Below, piece by piece: positions 28,065 to 36,542 of a stretch of DNA of 53,244 bases (positions within the stretch are counted from its first letter, which is position 1; each line of letters starts with the position of its first letter). Under the pieces are notes generated by a model, which saw nothing but the letters and a program-made list of their open reading frames with translations, did no database searches and was not told the DNA's origin. Source of the stretch: Pseudomonadota bacterium (lineage in GTDB: Bacteria; Bdellovibrionota_B; Oligoflexia; Oligoflexales; CAIYRB01); contig JAPLFY010000037.1 in assembly GCA_026390435.1 (NCBI GenBank), positions 1-53,244 of the forward strand. Direction: 5' to 3'. The translations under genes and the position numbers were made by a program.

Positions 28065-28652
28065 ATGATTGACCTGGTAAATGCAGCTATGACCAGCGCT
28101 GCGGACGCGCTAGCTAATCTGAGAAAAAATGACGCTGCTTTGGCTGCAGTTGCTGCCGCCGGCGAGTTACTAGTCAAAACCTTCCAAAATGGTGGGCGTG
28201 TCTACAGCTGCGGCAACGGTGGCTCGATGTGCGATGCTATGCATTTTGCAGAGGAGCTATCGGGTAAATTTCGCCGCGAGCGAGCAGCGCTGCCAGCGAT
28301 GGCTATCAGCGATCCGGCGCATTTGACCTGTGCCGCTAATGATTTTGGTTTTGATTCGGTCTTCTCGCGTTTTGTTGAAGCGCATGGTCGGCGTGGTGAT
28401 GTCCTTCTCGCCATTAGCACCTCGGGTAACAGTCCCAATATTTTGGCAGCAGCAACAACAGCTCGCGCGGCCGGCATGAAGGTGATCGCGTTGACTGGTA
28501 AGCCGGGCAGTAAACTTGAGCCACATGCCGATATTAATATCTGCACTCCAGGTGGCACTCAGTACTCCGATCGGATCCAAGAACTCCACATTAAAGTGAT
28601 TCACACTCTTATTGAGCTGTGCGAGTCGCGCCTATTTCCGGCGGGTGTTTAA
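28065..28652 (+). CDS. gmhA: Phosphoheptose isomerase
   Basis: GmhA converts sedoheptulose 7-phosphate to D-glycero-D-manno-heptose 7-phosphate, the first step to LPS inner-core heptose. The 195-residue SIS-domain protein shows VYSCGNGGSMCDAMHFAEELSGKF, LTCAANDFGFDSVFSRFVEA and LLAISTSGNSPNIL, with the late metal and active-site segment QELHIKVIHTLIEL. GGAGG lies seven bases before the ATG. Its stop overlaps the start of manA (TAATG), so both nucleotide-sugar precursor genes are one unit. The heptosyltransferase-like gene at 33404 uses the product pathway. Confidence 0.93.
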   Translation: MIDLVNAAMTSAADALANLRKNDAALAAVAAAGELLVKTFQNGGRVYSCGNGGSMCDAMHFAEELSGKFRRERAALPAMAISDPAHLTCAANDFGFDSVFSRFVEAHGRRGDVLLAISTSGNSPNILAAATTARAAGMKVIALTGKPGSKLEPHADINICTPGGTQYSDRIQELHIKVIHTLIELCESRLFPAGV

Positions 28653-29740
28653 TGAAGCCTGATACTCCGGCATGGTTGCGTCGGCCAGTACTGCTGAGTC
28701 CCGATAATTTTACCCCTCTAGCAAGGACGCCGTGGGGCGGCCAGGTCATAGCTTCCACCTATAAGCAGAGTGTCGTGAAGGCAGCAGATGACACGGTCAT
28801 CGGTGAGTCATGGGAATTCTCCTGCGATCCAGCCTTCCCCTCGCGTATTTTGGCGACTGGGGAGACTCTGCTTGAAGCTGTGCAAAAGTGGCCGGAAGCA
28901 ATACTATCGCCACGGCTTGCTGCATCCGGAGCGACCTGCGAGATCCTTCTGAAGTTGCTGGATGCTGCCGAGCCACTGTCGCTGCAAGTTCACCCCGCAG
29001 ATCACGACTCGCATTTAAAGGCGGGAGAATGTGGCAAACCAGAGTCCTGGCTGGTCCTACGTGCAGCCCCAGGTGCCGGAATCTACTTGGGATTTGCTCG
29101 TTCGATGACGCGCGAGGCTCTGCGCGCGGCTTTACTTGACGGCGCTTCAGCCCGTGATTTACTACATTTTGTCGCAGTCAAACCCGGTGATTACTTTGAG
29201 ATCGAACCCGGCGTTCCCCATGCGATTGGCGGTGGCGTCACTCTGCTAGAACCACAGCGCATTTTGACCGGCCAGGCGGGCAAGACCTACCGTCTTTGGG
29301 ATTGGGGGCGTCGCTATGATACCCAAGGTCGTCTTGATATGACTAACGGCCAGGCGCGCCCACTCCATGTGGATGAGAGTTTGCCCTTGGTGGATCCGGA
29401 GCGGCAGGTGGGTGAGGCCTTCGTCGCCACTCTGCGACGCCAACCGACCGAGCACCGTTTTAGCGGTGCTGTTTCTGTGCGTGAGTTTCCGGCGAATCCA
29501 TACTATAAGACCGTGCTTTGCTCGCTTCCGGCCGGCGCTCAGCTGACCCTGGTCATAGAGGATGGTTACGGTGCATTGTTGGCGTTGAGTGGAGCAGTGG
29601 TGGTCAATGGTGAGACCATACTCCAGGGACAACCGGCGTTACTGCCTAACTTTGCCGCACCATTCAAGATGATCGCAACTGAGACTACAGAACTCGCTAT
29701 AGTGACTCCGGCCTTGGCAGAGCTTAGTTTCCGCACATAG
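28652..29740 (+). CDS. manA: Mannose-6-phosphate isomerase, type I
   Basis: ManA interconverts fructose 6-phosphate and mannose 6-phosphate, feeding GDP-mannose for surface glycans. The 362-residue protein has the zinc-site motifs LSLQVHPADHDSHLKAGECGKPESWLVL and VKPGDYFEIEPGVPHAIGGGVTLLEPQ. The ATG at 28652 shares one base with the gmhA stop (TAATG) and is preferred to the GTG at 28619, which lies inside gmhA. Some family members also isomerise related sugars, so strict substrate identity is inferred. Confidence 0.88.
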   Translation: MKPDTPAWLRRPVLLSPDNFTPLARTPWGGQVIASTYKQSVVKAADDTVIGESWEFSCDPAFPSRILATGETLLEAVQKWPEAILSPRLAASGATCEILLKLLDAAEPLSLQVHPADHDSHLKAGECGKPESWLVLRAAPGAGIYLGFARSMTREALRAALLDGASARDLLHFVAVKPGDYFEIEPGVPHAIGGGVTLLEPQRILTGQAGKTYRLWDWGRRYDTQGRLDMTNGQARPLHVDESLPLVDPERQVGEAFVATLRRQPTEHRFSGAVSVREFPANPYYKTVLCSLPAGAQLTLVIEDGYGALLALSGAVVVNGETILQGQPALLPNFAAPFKMIATETTELAIVTPALAELSFRT

Positions 29741-29787
29741 CCAATCATGATCGGCTTACCGGGCGTCCCGATTTCGCCATCGCAGTA

Positions 29788-29810
29788 TAGGTTCAAAGAG
29801 TAGGTTCAAA
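29788..29810 (+). repeat. Tandem repeat over the prfC ribosome-binding region
   Basis: TAGGTTCAAA occurs twice (29788-29797 and 29801-29810), separated by GAG, immediately before the prfC ATG at 29813. The second AGG can serve as a weak Shine-Dalgarno site, so the repeat duplicates the ribosome-binding sequence. Confidence 0.7.
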
Positions 29811-29812
29811 AT

Positions 29813-31414
29813 ATGTCGATCGAATTACAAAGAGAAATCGCCAAGCGGCGGACCTTTGCCATTATCTCTCACCCTGACGCCGGTAAAACCACGCTGACCG
29901 AAAAGTTGCTGCTGTACGGCGGTGCGATTCAAATGGCTGGTACCGTAAAAGCCAAGAGGTCGAAAAAGTTTGCGACCTCTGACTGGATGGAAATCGAAAA
30001 GCAGCGCGGCATCTCTGTGACTAGTTCGGTGATGAATTTCCCTTACGCGGGATTCGAGATCAACTTGATCGACACACCTGGTCACCAGGATTTTTCTGAG
30101 GATACTTACAGGACGCTGACGGCAGTCGACTCGGCATTGATGCTAATTGATGCCGCAAACGGTGTGGAGACGCAGACTAAGAAACTATTTGAAGTGTGTG
30201 CGCTGCGTAAGACTCCGGTGATGGCCTTCGTCAATAAGATGGACCGAGAGGGTCGTGATCCGTTTGATCTGATGGACGAGATAGAAAAAGTACTCGGCAT
30301 TAGTTGCTTTGCCGTGACTTGGCCGATCGGAATGGGACCTTCTTTTCGTGGCGTTTACCACCGCATTAGTAATCAGCTTCTGATTTTCGAGAAAGATGCT
30401 GATCGGGCTCGACCAGTGCCTTTGAAAGGGTTGGATCTAGATAGTCCAGAGGTAGTCGCCGAGTTGGGAGAAGAAGCAACGCGGCAGCTACTGGCAGAAA
30501 TTGAATTGCTGACTGGTGCCGGCGGCGACTTTGACCGTCAAGCTTATATGGAAGGGCGACTGGCGCCATTATTCTTCGGTAGTGCGGTCAATAACTTCGG
30601 CGTGCAAACCTTGCTCGAAGCTTTGATCGAAATCGCTCCAGCGCCGCTATCGCGAGTTGCGGTAGAGCGTACGGTGGACGCTAATGAACCAAAATTCACT
30701 GCGTTCATTTTTAAAGTCCAAGCCAATATGGACCCGTCTCATCGCGATCGGGTAGCGTTCATGCGCATATGTTCTGGGCGATATGAACGCAACATGAAGG
30801 CCTATCACGTGCGATTAGGCCGCGAAATGCGACTTGGTAGACCAACGCAGTTTATGGCTCAGGATCGTAGCTTGGTCGACGAAGCGTTCGCCGGGGATAT
30901 TGTCGGTATTCACGATCCTGGGATCTTTAAGATTGGGGATTCGCTGAGTGAGGGCGAGTCACTAGTGTACACAGGGGTTCCTGTTTTTGCACCGGAGCAT
31001 TTCTGCCGCGTTGTATTGCGTGATCCACTAAAATCCAAACAGCTGAGTAAGGGACTTGATCAGCTTTCCGAAGAAGGTGCTGTTCAGGTATTCCGTCCCT
31101 CCCATTCGAACGACCAGTACTTGGGGGTAGTGGGACCTCTGCAGTTTGAAGTCGTGGTTTACCGAATTCTTGCTGAATACGGTGTTCAAGTGCGATTTGA
31201 GAGCTTGCCTTATTCCGTCGCTCGTTGGATTAGTTCCACCAAGGCAGATGTACTGGATCGGTTCATTACTGCGAACAGCCAGCAGGTTTGCTTTGATCAG
31301 CATGATCACCCCACCATTTTGGTAGATGAGCCATGGCGCTTAAGGCTACTCGAAGAGCGTAACCCAGATATCACCTTCTCCGCGACCTCTGAGGGGCCGG
31401 GTAAATTACGTTAA
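29813..31414 (+). CDS. prfC: Peptide chain release factor 3
   Basis: RF3 is the translational GTPase that removes RF1/RF2 after peptide release. The 533-residue length is typical. GTPase motifs in order are G1 SHPDAGKTTLTEKL, switch I EKQRGISVTSSVMNFPY, G3 LIDTPGHQDFSEDTYRT and G4 AFVNKMDREGRDP. The RF3-specific GTVKAKRSKKFATSDWMEIE and the C-terminal VVGPLQFEVVVYRI follow. It is read from the ATG at 29813, just after a duplicated ribosome-site sequence. Confidence 0.97.
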   Translation: MSIELQREIAKRRTFAIISHPDAGKTTLTEKLLLYGGAIQMAGTVKAKRSKKFATSDWMEIEKQRGISVTSSVMNFPYAGFEINLIDTPGHQDFSEDTYRTLTAVDSALMLIDAANGVETQTKKLFEVCALRKTPVMAFVNKMDREGRDPFDLMDEIEKVLGISCFAVTWPIGMGPSFRGVYHRISNQLLIFEKDADRARPVPLKGLDLDSPEVVAELGEEATRQLLAEIELLTGAGGDFDRQAYMEGRLAPLFFGSAVNNFGVQTLLEALIEIAPAPLSRVAVERTVDANEPKFTAFIFKVQANMDPSHRDRVAFMRICSGRYERNMKAYHVRLGREMRLGRPTQFMAQDRSLVDEAFAGDIVGIHDPGIFKIGDSLSEGESLVYTGVPVFAPEHFCRVVLRDPLKSKQLSKGLDQLSEEGAVQVFRPSHSNDQYLGVVGPLQFEVVVYRILAEYGVQVRFESLPYSVARWISSTKADVLDRFITANSQQVCFDQHDHPTILVDEPWRLRLLEERNPDITFSATSEGPGKLR

Positions 31415-31444
31415 CCATTTTATTATTCTAGGGAGACTTACGTG

Positions 31445-31663
31445 ATGGTTCCTTTTCGTGTGTTTGATCGTGAGAACAAGGAATTATTTGTTGTCCTCAA
31501 TTACCATCCTGGTAGCGCTACTGGTGATCAAGGTCACTATTTGCTAGCGCGGGAAGATGATAATGAGCGTGACGGCGAGATGCTGATCGTGCCAGCGACG
31601 AATTTCGCGAAGTATCGATTGGTCGACTTTTTAGAAGAGGGCGGTGACGCTTACTCTGATTAA
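31445..31663 (+). CDS. Small acidic protein of unknown function downstream of prfC
   Basis: The 72-residue product is compact, acidic and without signal peptide (FRVFDRENKELFVVLNYHPG... EMLIVPATNFAKYRLVDFLEEGGDAYSD). Its alternating beta pattern and acidic end are reminiscent of small DUF1292-like proteins, but I cannot assign it. The GTG at 31442 and ATG at 31445 are adjacent; GGGAG lies six to nine bases upstream. It is 30 bases after prfC and ends at a strong terminator, so it is probably the last gene of the prfC transcript. Confidence 0.6.
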   Translation: MVPFRVFDRENKELFVVLNYHPGSATGDQGHYLLAREDDNERDGEMLIVPATNFAKYRLVDFLEEGGDAYSD

Positions 31664-31677
31664 TCTGCTCACATAAA

Positions 31678-31717
31678 AACAAAGTCCTTTGGTCTCGACC
31701 AGAGGACTTTGTTTTTT
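31678..31717. terminator. Bidirectional terminator between the prfC and HU genes
   Basis: AACAAAGTCCTTTGGT and ACCAGAGGACTTTGTT pair along 16 positions with one G-U, around CTCG. TTTT follows on the plus strand and an A-rich stretch precedes it, so it works from both sides. Confidence 0.9.
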
Positions 31718-31733
31718 CAAGAAGCCAGAGAAC

Positions 31734-32009
31734 TTAGCGCACTGCTTCTTTTAGCTCTTTGCCTGGACGGAAAACCGGAACTTTGCGCGCCGGGATTTGA
31801 ATTTCTTCACCGGTTTGCGGGTTACGGCCAACGCGGGCTTTGCGTGCGGACACTGCAAATGTGCCGAAGCCTACTAGCTTCACGCCGCCGTCCTTTTTCT
31901 TGATGTTCTTGCTGACGACGTCAATAAACGCATCGACAGTACGCTCAGTATCTGCCTTGGTTTGTTGAGTAACCTTAGCGATGGCTTCGATCAGTTCAGC
32001 CTTATTCAT
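31734..32009 (-). CDS. hup: HU-family DNA-binding protein
   Basis: HU is a nucleoid protein that bends and binds DNA as a dimer. The 91-residue product matches the family throughout: MNKAELIEAIAKVTQQTKADTERTVDAF, VKLVGFGTFAVSARKARVGRNPQTGEEI with the Pro-containing DNA arm, and IPARKVPVFRPGKELKEAV. GGAGG lies before the ATG. Several TTGAC sequences occur upstream on the minus strand (between 32085 and 32150), so promoters are likely there, but I cannot pick one. Confidence 0.96.
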   Translation of the reverse strand: MNKAELIEAIAKVTQQTKADTERTVDAFIDVVSKNIKKKDGGVKLVGFGTFAVSARKARVGRNPQTGEEIQIPARKVPVFRPGKELKEAVR

Positions 32010-32221
32010 ACGATTCCTCCAATAGATAACGACGAATTATCAAGAAAAGACATACCTCTTAGGTGCAATCTCTACAGGTTTACGCAGGTGCCATGGGAAG
32101 TCAAGCCCTTGTCAATTGGGCAATGCTGATTCATTCTTGTCAACATTCTTTGACGTTCATATCGCTCATAACGCTCTTATTGAATGGTATGTGATGGCTG
32201 CATCCAGGTCTTTTGGCTACA

Positions 32222-32869
32222 ATGGCAGACATGCAACGTCGAAAAACAAAATCTTCTTGCTTTGTTCCTCTGCTGATGATCGGGGTGATTACGCTTTGCG
32301 TATTTGGGACGCTGGCTAATGCAGCGATTGTAGGCGACAGATTAGTTATTGCGGTCAACACTGTGCCGTATTCTCAGCGTCAGCTAGAGCTTTACCTAAC
32401 CGTCAAGCAGACGATCAGGCCCGAACAAGGAGCTGACGAACCAGTAATTTCATCTCGTAATTGGGGCGAAGCCATTACTGTATTCACGGAAGAGATGATG
32501 ATTTTGCAAGAAGCTGTGCGACTAGGTAGCTTTGCAGCGCCGGATCAGCTTTTGGATAAATACAATGCGGTCATTCGCAAAAAGCTGGCCCAAGGTGCCG
32601 CGCTAAAGCGTACTTTACAGAGATTGGGTGTGGATGACTTAACCATTTCCAGGACTCTAGATAGTATTTTACGCGTGGCAAGTTATCGACAAAATCGAAA
32701 TCGGCAAGAGGCCCAGGCGGCTGTAGTAAAGAAGTCAACCGCGGTCGAGAACGAATCTAAGTGGCTAACCGAGTTGCGCGGACGGGCTAATTCCAGGGTA
32801 TTTGCAGGTGCTGAAGTCTACTTAGAGATTAATCCGATCGCCGGAGGGCGCTCTGATGGATCACCCTGA
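32222..32869 (+). CDS. Exported protein with SurA-like N-terminal segment (hypothetical)
   Basis: The 215-residue product has a basic start (MQRRKTKSS) and a hydrophobic signal or anchor (FVPLLMIGVITLCVFGTLANA). The mature start IVGDRLVIAVNTVPYSQRQLELYLTVKQ recalls the first strand and helix of SurA-type periplasmic chaperones, followed by a helical region (EEMMILQEAVRLGSF, KKLAQGAALKRTLQRLG). No PPIase domain is present. Starts at 32213 (TTG), 32222 and 32231 are possible and none has a strong ribosome site. It overlaps the acetyltransferase gene by 14 bases. Confidence 0.6.
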   Translation: MADMQRRKTKSSCFVPLLMIGVITLCVFGTLANAAIVGDRLVIAVNTVPYSQRQLELYLTVKQTIRPEQGADEPVISSRNWGEAITVFTEEMMILQEAVRLGSFAAPDQLLDKYNAVIRKKLAQGAALKRTLQRLGVDDLTISRTLDSILRVASYRQNRNRQEAQAAVVKKSTAVENESKWLTELRGRANSRVFAGAEVYLEINPIAGGRSDGSP

Positions 32870-33407
32870 GTGTTCTGGTCGCCCCGCTCATGCGCCCGCC
32901 CGGTTCCAACTCTTTCCGATGACGCGCAGTATCGATCATATGCGAGCATTGGAAGCGATGGCGGCAACCTGGCAACAGGGTGCTGAGCGATTTTGGGATT
33001 TTGAAGCACTGATCGCGATGTTGGCGCGGCCAATTTGTCGCGGTTATTATGCCGCGGTATCTTCAGCGGCCCCCTGGGTTGGAGTCATGTTTATCGATGT
33101 CGGGGTATATGCAGCAGACCTACTGTATATCTATGTCGTGCCGGAATATCGTGGCCGCGGTGCTGCAGGTCTGATGTTGCAAACGGTTCTTACGGAATTG
33201 GCCACAGAACCTCAGCTGGAAGCGCTTGTCTTGGAGGTGCGTCCATCGAATAAATCTGCCTGCAAGCTATACCAGCGCCTTGGCTTTGCCGAAGTCGGCA
33301 TCCGCAAACGTTATTATAGTGATGGAGAAGATGCCCTGGTGCTAAAGCTCCCTCTAGGCGACGCGGATTTTATCGCGGCAGATCCTCGTAAAGGGCCAAA
33401 GTCATGA
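32856..33407 (+). CDS. GNAT-family N-acetyltransferase, RimI-like
   Basis: This 183-residue acetyltransferase has the acetyl-CoA loop YIYVVPEYRGRGAAGLML (R-x-x-G-x-A/G). It also has the late GNAT strand-helix LEALVLEVRPSNKSACKLYQRLGFAEVGIRKRYYSDGEDALVL, which closely follows the RimI pattern (NxxAxxLYxxxGFxxxGxRxxYY). RimI acetylates the N-terminal Ala of ribosomal protein S18. The N-terminal 40 residues are longer than in RimI, so another protein or small-molecule substrate is possible. GGAGGG lies seven bases before the ATG. It overlaps the heptosyltransferase-like gene by four bases (ATGA). Confidence 0.8.
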   Translation: MDHPECSGRPAHAPARFQLFPMTRSIDHMRALEAMAATWQQGAERFWDFEALIAMLARPICRGYYAAVSSAAPWVGVMFIDVGVYAADLLYIYVVPEYRGRGAAGLMLQTVLTELATEPQLEALVLEVRPSNKSACKLYQRLGFAEVGIRKRYYSDGEDALVLKLPLGDADFIAADPRKGPKS

Positions 33408-34474
33408 CGACTGCTCCTGATCTCACCGCCCAATTTGATCTAGTCTGGCTGCAAACAGGCTTTATTGGCGATATCGTGCTTACGACTGCAGCTATGGCAT
33501 TGGCTAAGATTTGTTGGCCGGACAAAGACCAACATCTGATTACCACTAAGGTTGGTGCCCAAATCCTTGGCGATACTCCTGAGTTAAAAAGCTGCCTCGT
33601 GTTTGATAAAGCGGGTACGGGCATGTTGCGCGCCACTAACCAGGTTAGGCGCGAACTTAAAAAAGTAATACCAGCTGGCCGCAAGGCGATCTTGCTGCAG
33701 GCACACCGAAGCCCAAGGTCGACTATTTTGGCGCGCTCGCTTGGATTGCCAGTGGTTAGCTATGAGGAGTCCAGTGGATCTTGGATGTCGTGGCGGCGGG
33801 TGCCGCGGGTGGCCGTTTTGCATGAGGCGCACCGAATTGCGTTATTACTCGGGCCTCTTGGTGTAACACGTGAAAAAATTTTGACGTCGAGGCCCTCTCT
33901 GGTTCCGCTTCCGTTGACGCCCGAGATTCCATGGCAAAGGAACATCATGGGGCATAGTGGGCGTATAGTCGCAGTCGCACCGGGTAGTGTTTGGGGCACT
34001 AAGCGCTGGCTACCTGAATACTTCGCTGAGCTCACGCGCCAACTTTGGGCTGCTGATGACACGATGGTTGTTTTTGTCGGCAGTCCCGCTGAATCCGACA
34101 TTGCATCTCAGATCGTCGCGATGCTTGGGGGTAGCCAAAGTAGCTTGAGGCTTTTAAATTTGGTCGGCAAAACCTCGCTAGAGGATTTGCGGCGGGTGTT
34201 GCCACGCTGTAGCCTTTTAGTGGCAAATGACAGCTCGCCAATTCATTATGCCTCAGCGTTAGGCGTACCGACGGTCGCAATCTTCGGCGCCACTGTCCCC
34301 GGAATGGGTTTTGGGCCGCTCGCGCCAAAATCTAGCGTCGTCGGTGTGGAGTTGGATTGTCGCCCTTGTAGCGATCATGGTCCTCAGCGCTGTCCGCTAG
34401 AGCACTTTCGTTGCATGCGCACTTTAAGCGTAGAGCAAGTTGCCGCTGCTTGTCAGCGGGTTATGCATTCCTAA
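33404..34474 (+). CDS. Glycosyltransferase family 9 (ADP-heptose:LPS heptosyltransferase-like)
   Basis: The 356-residue protein shows the GT9 pattern of inner-core heptosyltransferases. An N-terminal LQTGFIGDIVLTTAAMALAK is followed by VAVAPGSVWGTKRWLPEYFAEL, VVFVGSPAESDIA, NLVGKTSLEDLRRVLPRC and the donor-binding LLVANDSSPIHYASALGVPTVAIFG. It would add a heptose from an ADP-heptose donor to LPS core on the cytoplasmic side. This agrees with gmhA about 5 kb upstream. It is coupled to the acetyltransferase gene. Whether it is WaaF or WaaC type cannot be decided by eye. Confidence 0.87.
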   Translation: MTTAPDLTAQFDLVWLQTGFIGDIVLTTAAMALAKICWPDKDQHLITTKVGAQILGDTPELKSCLVFDKAGTGMLRATNQVRRELKKVIPAGRKAILLQAHRSPRSTILARSLGLPVVSYEESSGSWMSWRRVPRVAVLHEAHRIALLLGPLGVTREKILTSRPSLVPLPLTPEIPWQRNIMGHSGRIVAVAPGSVWGTKRWLPEYFAELTRQLWAADDTMVVFVGSPAESDIASQIVAMLGGSQSSLRLLNLVGKTSLEDLRRVLPRCSLLVANDSSPIHYASALGVPTVAIFGATVPGMGFGPLAPKSSVVGVELDCRPCSDHGPQRCPLEHFRCMRTLSVEQVAAACQRVMHS

Positions 34475-34489
34475 TTAGTGGGGGCTGCT

Positions 34490-35326
34490 ATGCCAGATCA
34501 ACCATCCAAGGCCGTATCATTTGCCGAATTTATTCGTCAGCGAACGCCTGATGCTGCTTTGCTAAAAAGATATCAGACTCACATCGGCGAGCTCTTAAGG
34601 CTAACAACCCATGGCCTATTTTTTGAACCAGACCCACAGAGATTTTTTATTCAATGTGTCGACGAGGTGTTGCTCGGGCTACTTGAGTGTTTGAATCAAA
34701 CATACGGTGAGCATCATGAGGCTTTAGTTGGCCGTGAAGTGGTGAAGTTGCGTAGTTGTCTGTTGGCAATAGGGGATGCGTTGCGCAGTGATGTAGATGC
34801 GGCGCTGAATAATGATCCCGCGACATCCGATCCTCTTGAGGTGCTTTTTTGTTATCCAGGCTTCAAAGCAGTAGCTGCTTATCGTATTGCGCATACAATT
34901 TTTCAGCAGAAATTGCCTCTACTACCACGCATGATTAGTGAGTTTGCACATCAAATAACGGGGATTGATATTCACCCTGGCGCGCAAATCGGGTCTCACT
35001 TTTTCATTGATCATGGGAGCGGTGTAGTGATCGGTGAAACTACGATTATTGGTGACCACGTCACTCTTTATCAGGGTGTGACTTTGGGGGCAAAGAGGTT
35101 TCGTCGCGATGAGCAAGGGATTGTCATCAAGGGGCAAGCACGGCATCCGATTCTTGGTGATCGTGTGACTGTTTATTCCGGTGCCTCTATACTAGGTCGG
35201 ATAACGATTGGTGCAGGTAGCGTCATCGGTGGCAATGTATGGTTGACAGAGAGTGTGCCGGTGAATAGCCGCATCACTCAGCAGCATTATCTGACCGGAC
35301 TTTTTCGTGATGGTGACGGTATTTAA
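34490..35326 (+). CDS. cysE: Serine O-acetyltransferase
   Basis: CysE makes O-acetylserine from serine and acetyl-CoA, the entry to cysteine synthesis. The 278-residue protein has an N-terminal helical domain and a left-handed beta-helix of hexapeptide repeats: IDIHPGAQIGSHFFIDHGSGVVIGETTIIGDHVTLYQGVTLGAKRF, followed by ILGDRVTVYSGASILGRITIGAGSVIGGNVWL. The D-H active-site segment FIDHGSG is intact. The ATG at 34490 is chosen because GGGGG lies six bases upstream; GTG at 34478 would add four residues. It is followed nine bases later by cysK, its usual partner. Confidence 0.93.
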   Translation: MPDQPSKAVSFAEFIRQRTPDAALLKRYQTHIGELLRLTTHGLFFEPDPQRFFIQCVDEVLLGLLECLNQTYGEHHEALVGREVVKLRSCLLAIGDALRSDVDAALNNDPATSDPLEVLFCYPGFKAVAAYRIAHTIFQQKLPLLPRMISEFAHQITGIDIHPGAQIGSHFFIDHGSGVVIGETTIIGDHVTLYQGVTLGAKRFRRDEQGIVIKGQARHPILGDRVTVYSGASILGRITIGAGSVIGGNVWLTESVPVNSRITQQHYLTGLFRDGDGI

Positions 35327-35335
35327 GGAGGTATT

Positions 35336-36277
35336 ATGCAGAGATATCAGCGGCCGAAGATCGCAAATAATATCCTTGAGACTATCGGTAATACTCCGTT
35401 AGTGCGCCTGAATAAGTTGAGCAAGGATGTGCAGGCGCAGATCCTGCTGAAGTTAGAATTTTTCAATCCGCTGTCGAGTGTCAAAGATCGTATTGGCGCG
35501 GCTATGATTGAGGCGGCAGAAAAATCTGGTGCCCTTAAAGCTGGGGCCACGATAGTTGAACCAACCAGCGGCAACACGGGCATTGGTCTAGCTTTTGTGG
35601 CAGCACAAAAAGGCTATCATTTGATCCTCACAATGCCTGAGACCATGAGTATTGAGCGCCGTAAAATGCTGAAAGCCCTAGGCGCAGAGTTGGTATTGAC
35701 TCCCGGTGAGCTTGGTATGAAAGGCGCCATTGCCAAGGCTGAGGAATTAGCGGCGAAAAACCCCGCATATTATATGCCCCAACAATTCAAAAACCCTGCC
35801 AATGTCGAAGCGCACAAGCACACGACCGCCCTGGAGATTTGGGAGGATACTGACGGCAAAGTGGATATTCTTGTCGCGGGTGTTGGAACCGGCGGTACGA
35901 TCACTGGTATTGCCAGCGTTATTAAAAAACTAAAACCTAGCTTCAAGGCGATCGCGGTCGAGCCCAAGGATTCACCCGTGCTATCGGGCGGGAGTCCTGG
36001 ACCGCATAAAATCCAAGGGATCGGAGCTGGTTTTGTACCAGACATTTTCGATGCGAAACTGGTTGATGAAGTCATTAAGGTGAGCAATGAGGACGCAGGG
36101 ACTTGGTCTCGTCGTGCGGCGAAAGAAGAAGGAGTGCTCTGTGGCATATCTTCTGGTGCCGCGATTGGTGCGGCTATTCAACTCGGTATGCGGCCAGAGA
36201 ATAAAGACAAGATTATCGTTGTGATCATCCCGAGTAGTGGTGAGAGGTATCTTTCGACTTGGTTGTTTGACGAGTAG
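35336..36277 (+). CDS. cysK: Cysteine synthase A (O-acetylserine sulfhydrylase)
   Basis: CysK joins O-acetylserine and sulfide to cysteine with PLP. The 313-residue length is typical. Lys50 in [14 protein letters not shown] should form the Schiff base, [18 protein letters not shown] binds substrate, [14 protein letters not shown] binds the cofactor phosphate, and [15 protein letters not shown] is present. AAGGAGG lies just before the ATG. It forms an operon with cysE, and CysE's usual C-terminal Ile is also found here (DGDGI), consistent with cysteine synthase complex formation. Confidence 0.96.
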   Translation: MQRYQRPKIANNILETIGNTPLVRLNKLSKDVQAQILLKLEFFNPLSSVKDRIGAAMIEAAEKSGALKAGATIVEPTSGNTGIGLAFVAAQKGYHLILTMPETMSIERRKMLKALGAELVLTPGELGMKGAIAKAEELAAKNPAYYMPQQFKNPANVEAHKHTTALEIWEDTDGKVDILVAGVGTGGTITGIASVIKKLKPSFKAIAVEPKDSPVLSGGSPGPHKIQGIGAGFVPDIFDAKLVDEVIKVSNEDAGTWSRRAAKEEGVLCGISSGAAIGAAIQLGMRPENKDKIIVVIIPSSGERYLSTWLFDE

Positions 36278-36327
36278 AGGCCGGTCCTTCGCTTGACAGA
36301 ACAACGCGCCCTATGTTCTCCTAAAAG

Positions 36328-36468
36328 CTGTTCATCAAGACCGGTTGAGGGGTAGGCCCGACGATGCCGGGGCAACCACGCAAGCTTATGAAAGTAAATT
36401 GCGTATGGTGCCAAGTCCTGCGGTAGCAACCCGGCGTAAGCCAGGAGTGCAAACCGGAAGATGAGCAG
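36328..36468 (+). ncRNA. SAM-I-class (S-box) riboswitch aptamer
   Basis: The region has the S-box layout in order. P1 is CTGTTCATC (36328-36336) pairing over nine positions with GATGAGCAG (36460-36468). The junction reads AAGA, then the kink-turn/P2 core GAGGGG...GGCCC, with CCGGGGCAACC (the conserved GCAACC). P3 is ACGCAA...TTGCGT. The J3/4-P4 core is GGTGCCAAGTCCTGC and the end is GGAAGATGAG. It lies between cysK and metX on the coding strand, a classic place for methionine control. A TTGACA at 36293-36298 may be part of its own promoter. The SAM-I versus SAM-I/IV variant class cannot be fixed by eye. Confidence 0.9.
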
Positions 36469-36542
36469 AAAAGGTCCCCTGCGACTTCTTCTTGCACCCT
36501 TCTGTTCCCGCGTGTTCTTGGCACCCCAGTAAAGGGGACGAG
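36469..36542 (+). promoter_or_regulatory. Expression platform of the SAM riboswitch (translational type)
   Basis: GTCCCCT (36474-36480) is complementary to AGGGGAC (36533-36539), which contains the metX Shine-Dalgarno site. That hairpin would hide the ribosome site when the aptamer is closed. Two competing helices are visible. GGTGCCAAG (36407-36415) of the aptamer core pairs over nine bases with CTTGGCACC (36517-36525). GAGCAGAA (36463-36470), the P1 strand, pairs with TTCTGTTC (36500-36507). They nest inside each other and would open P1 and free the ribosome site. Confidence 0.7.
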
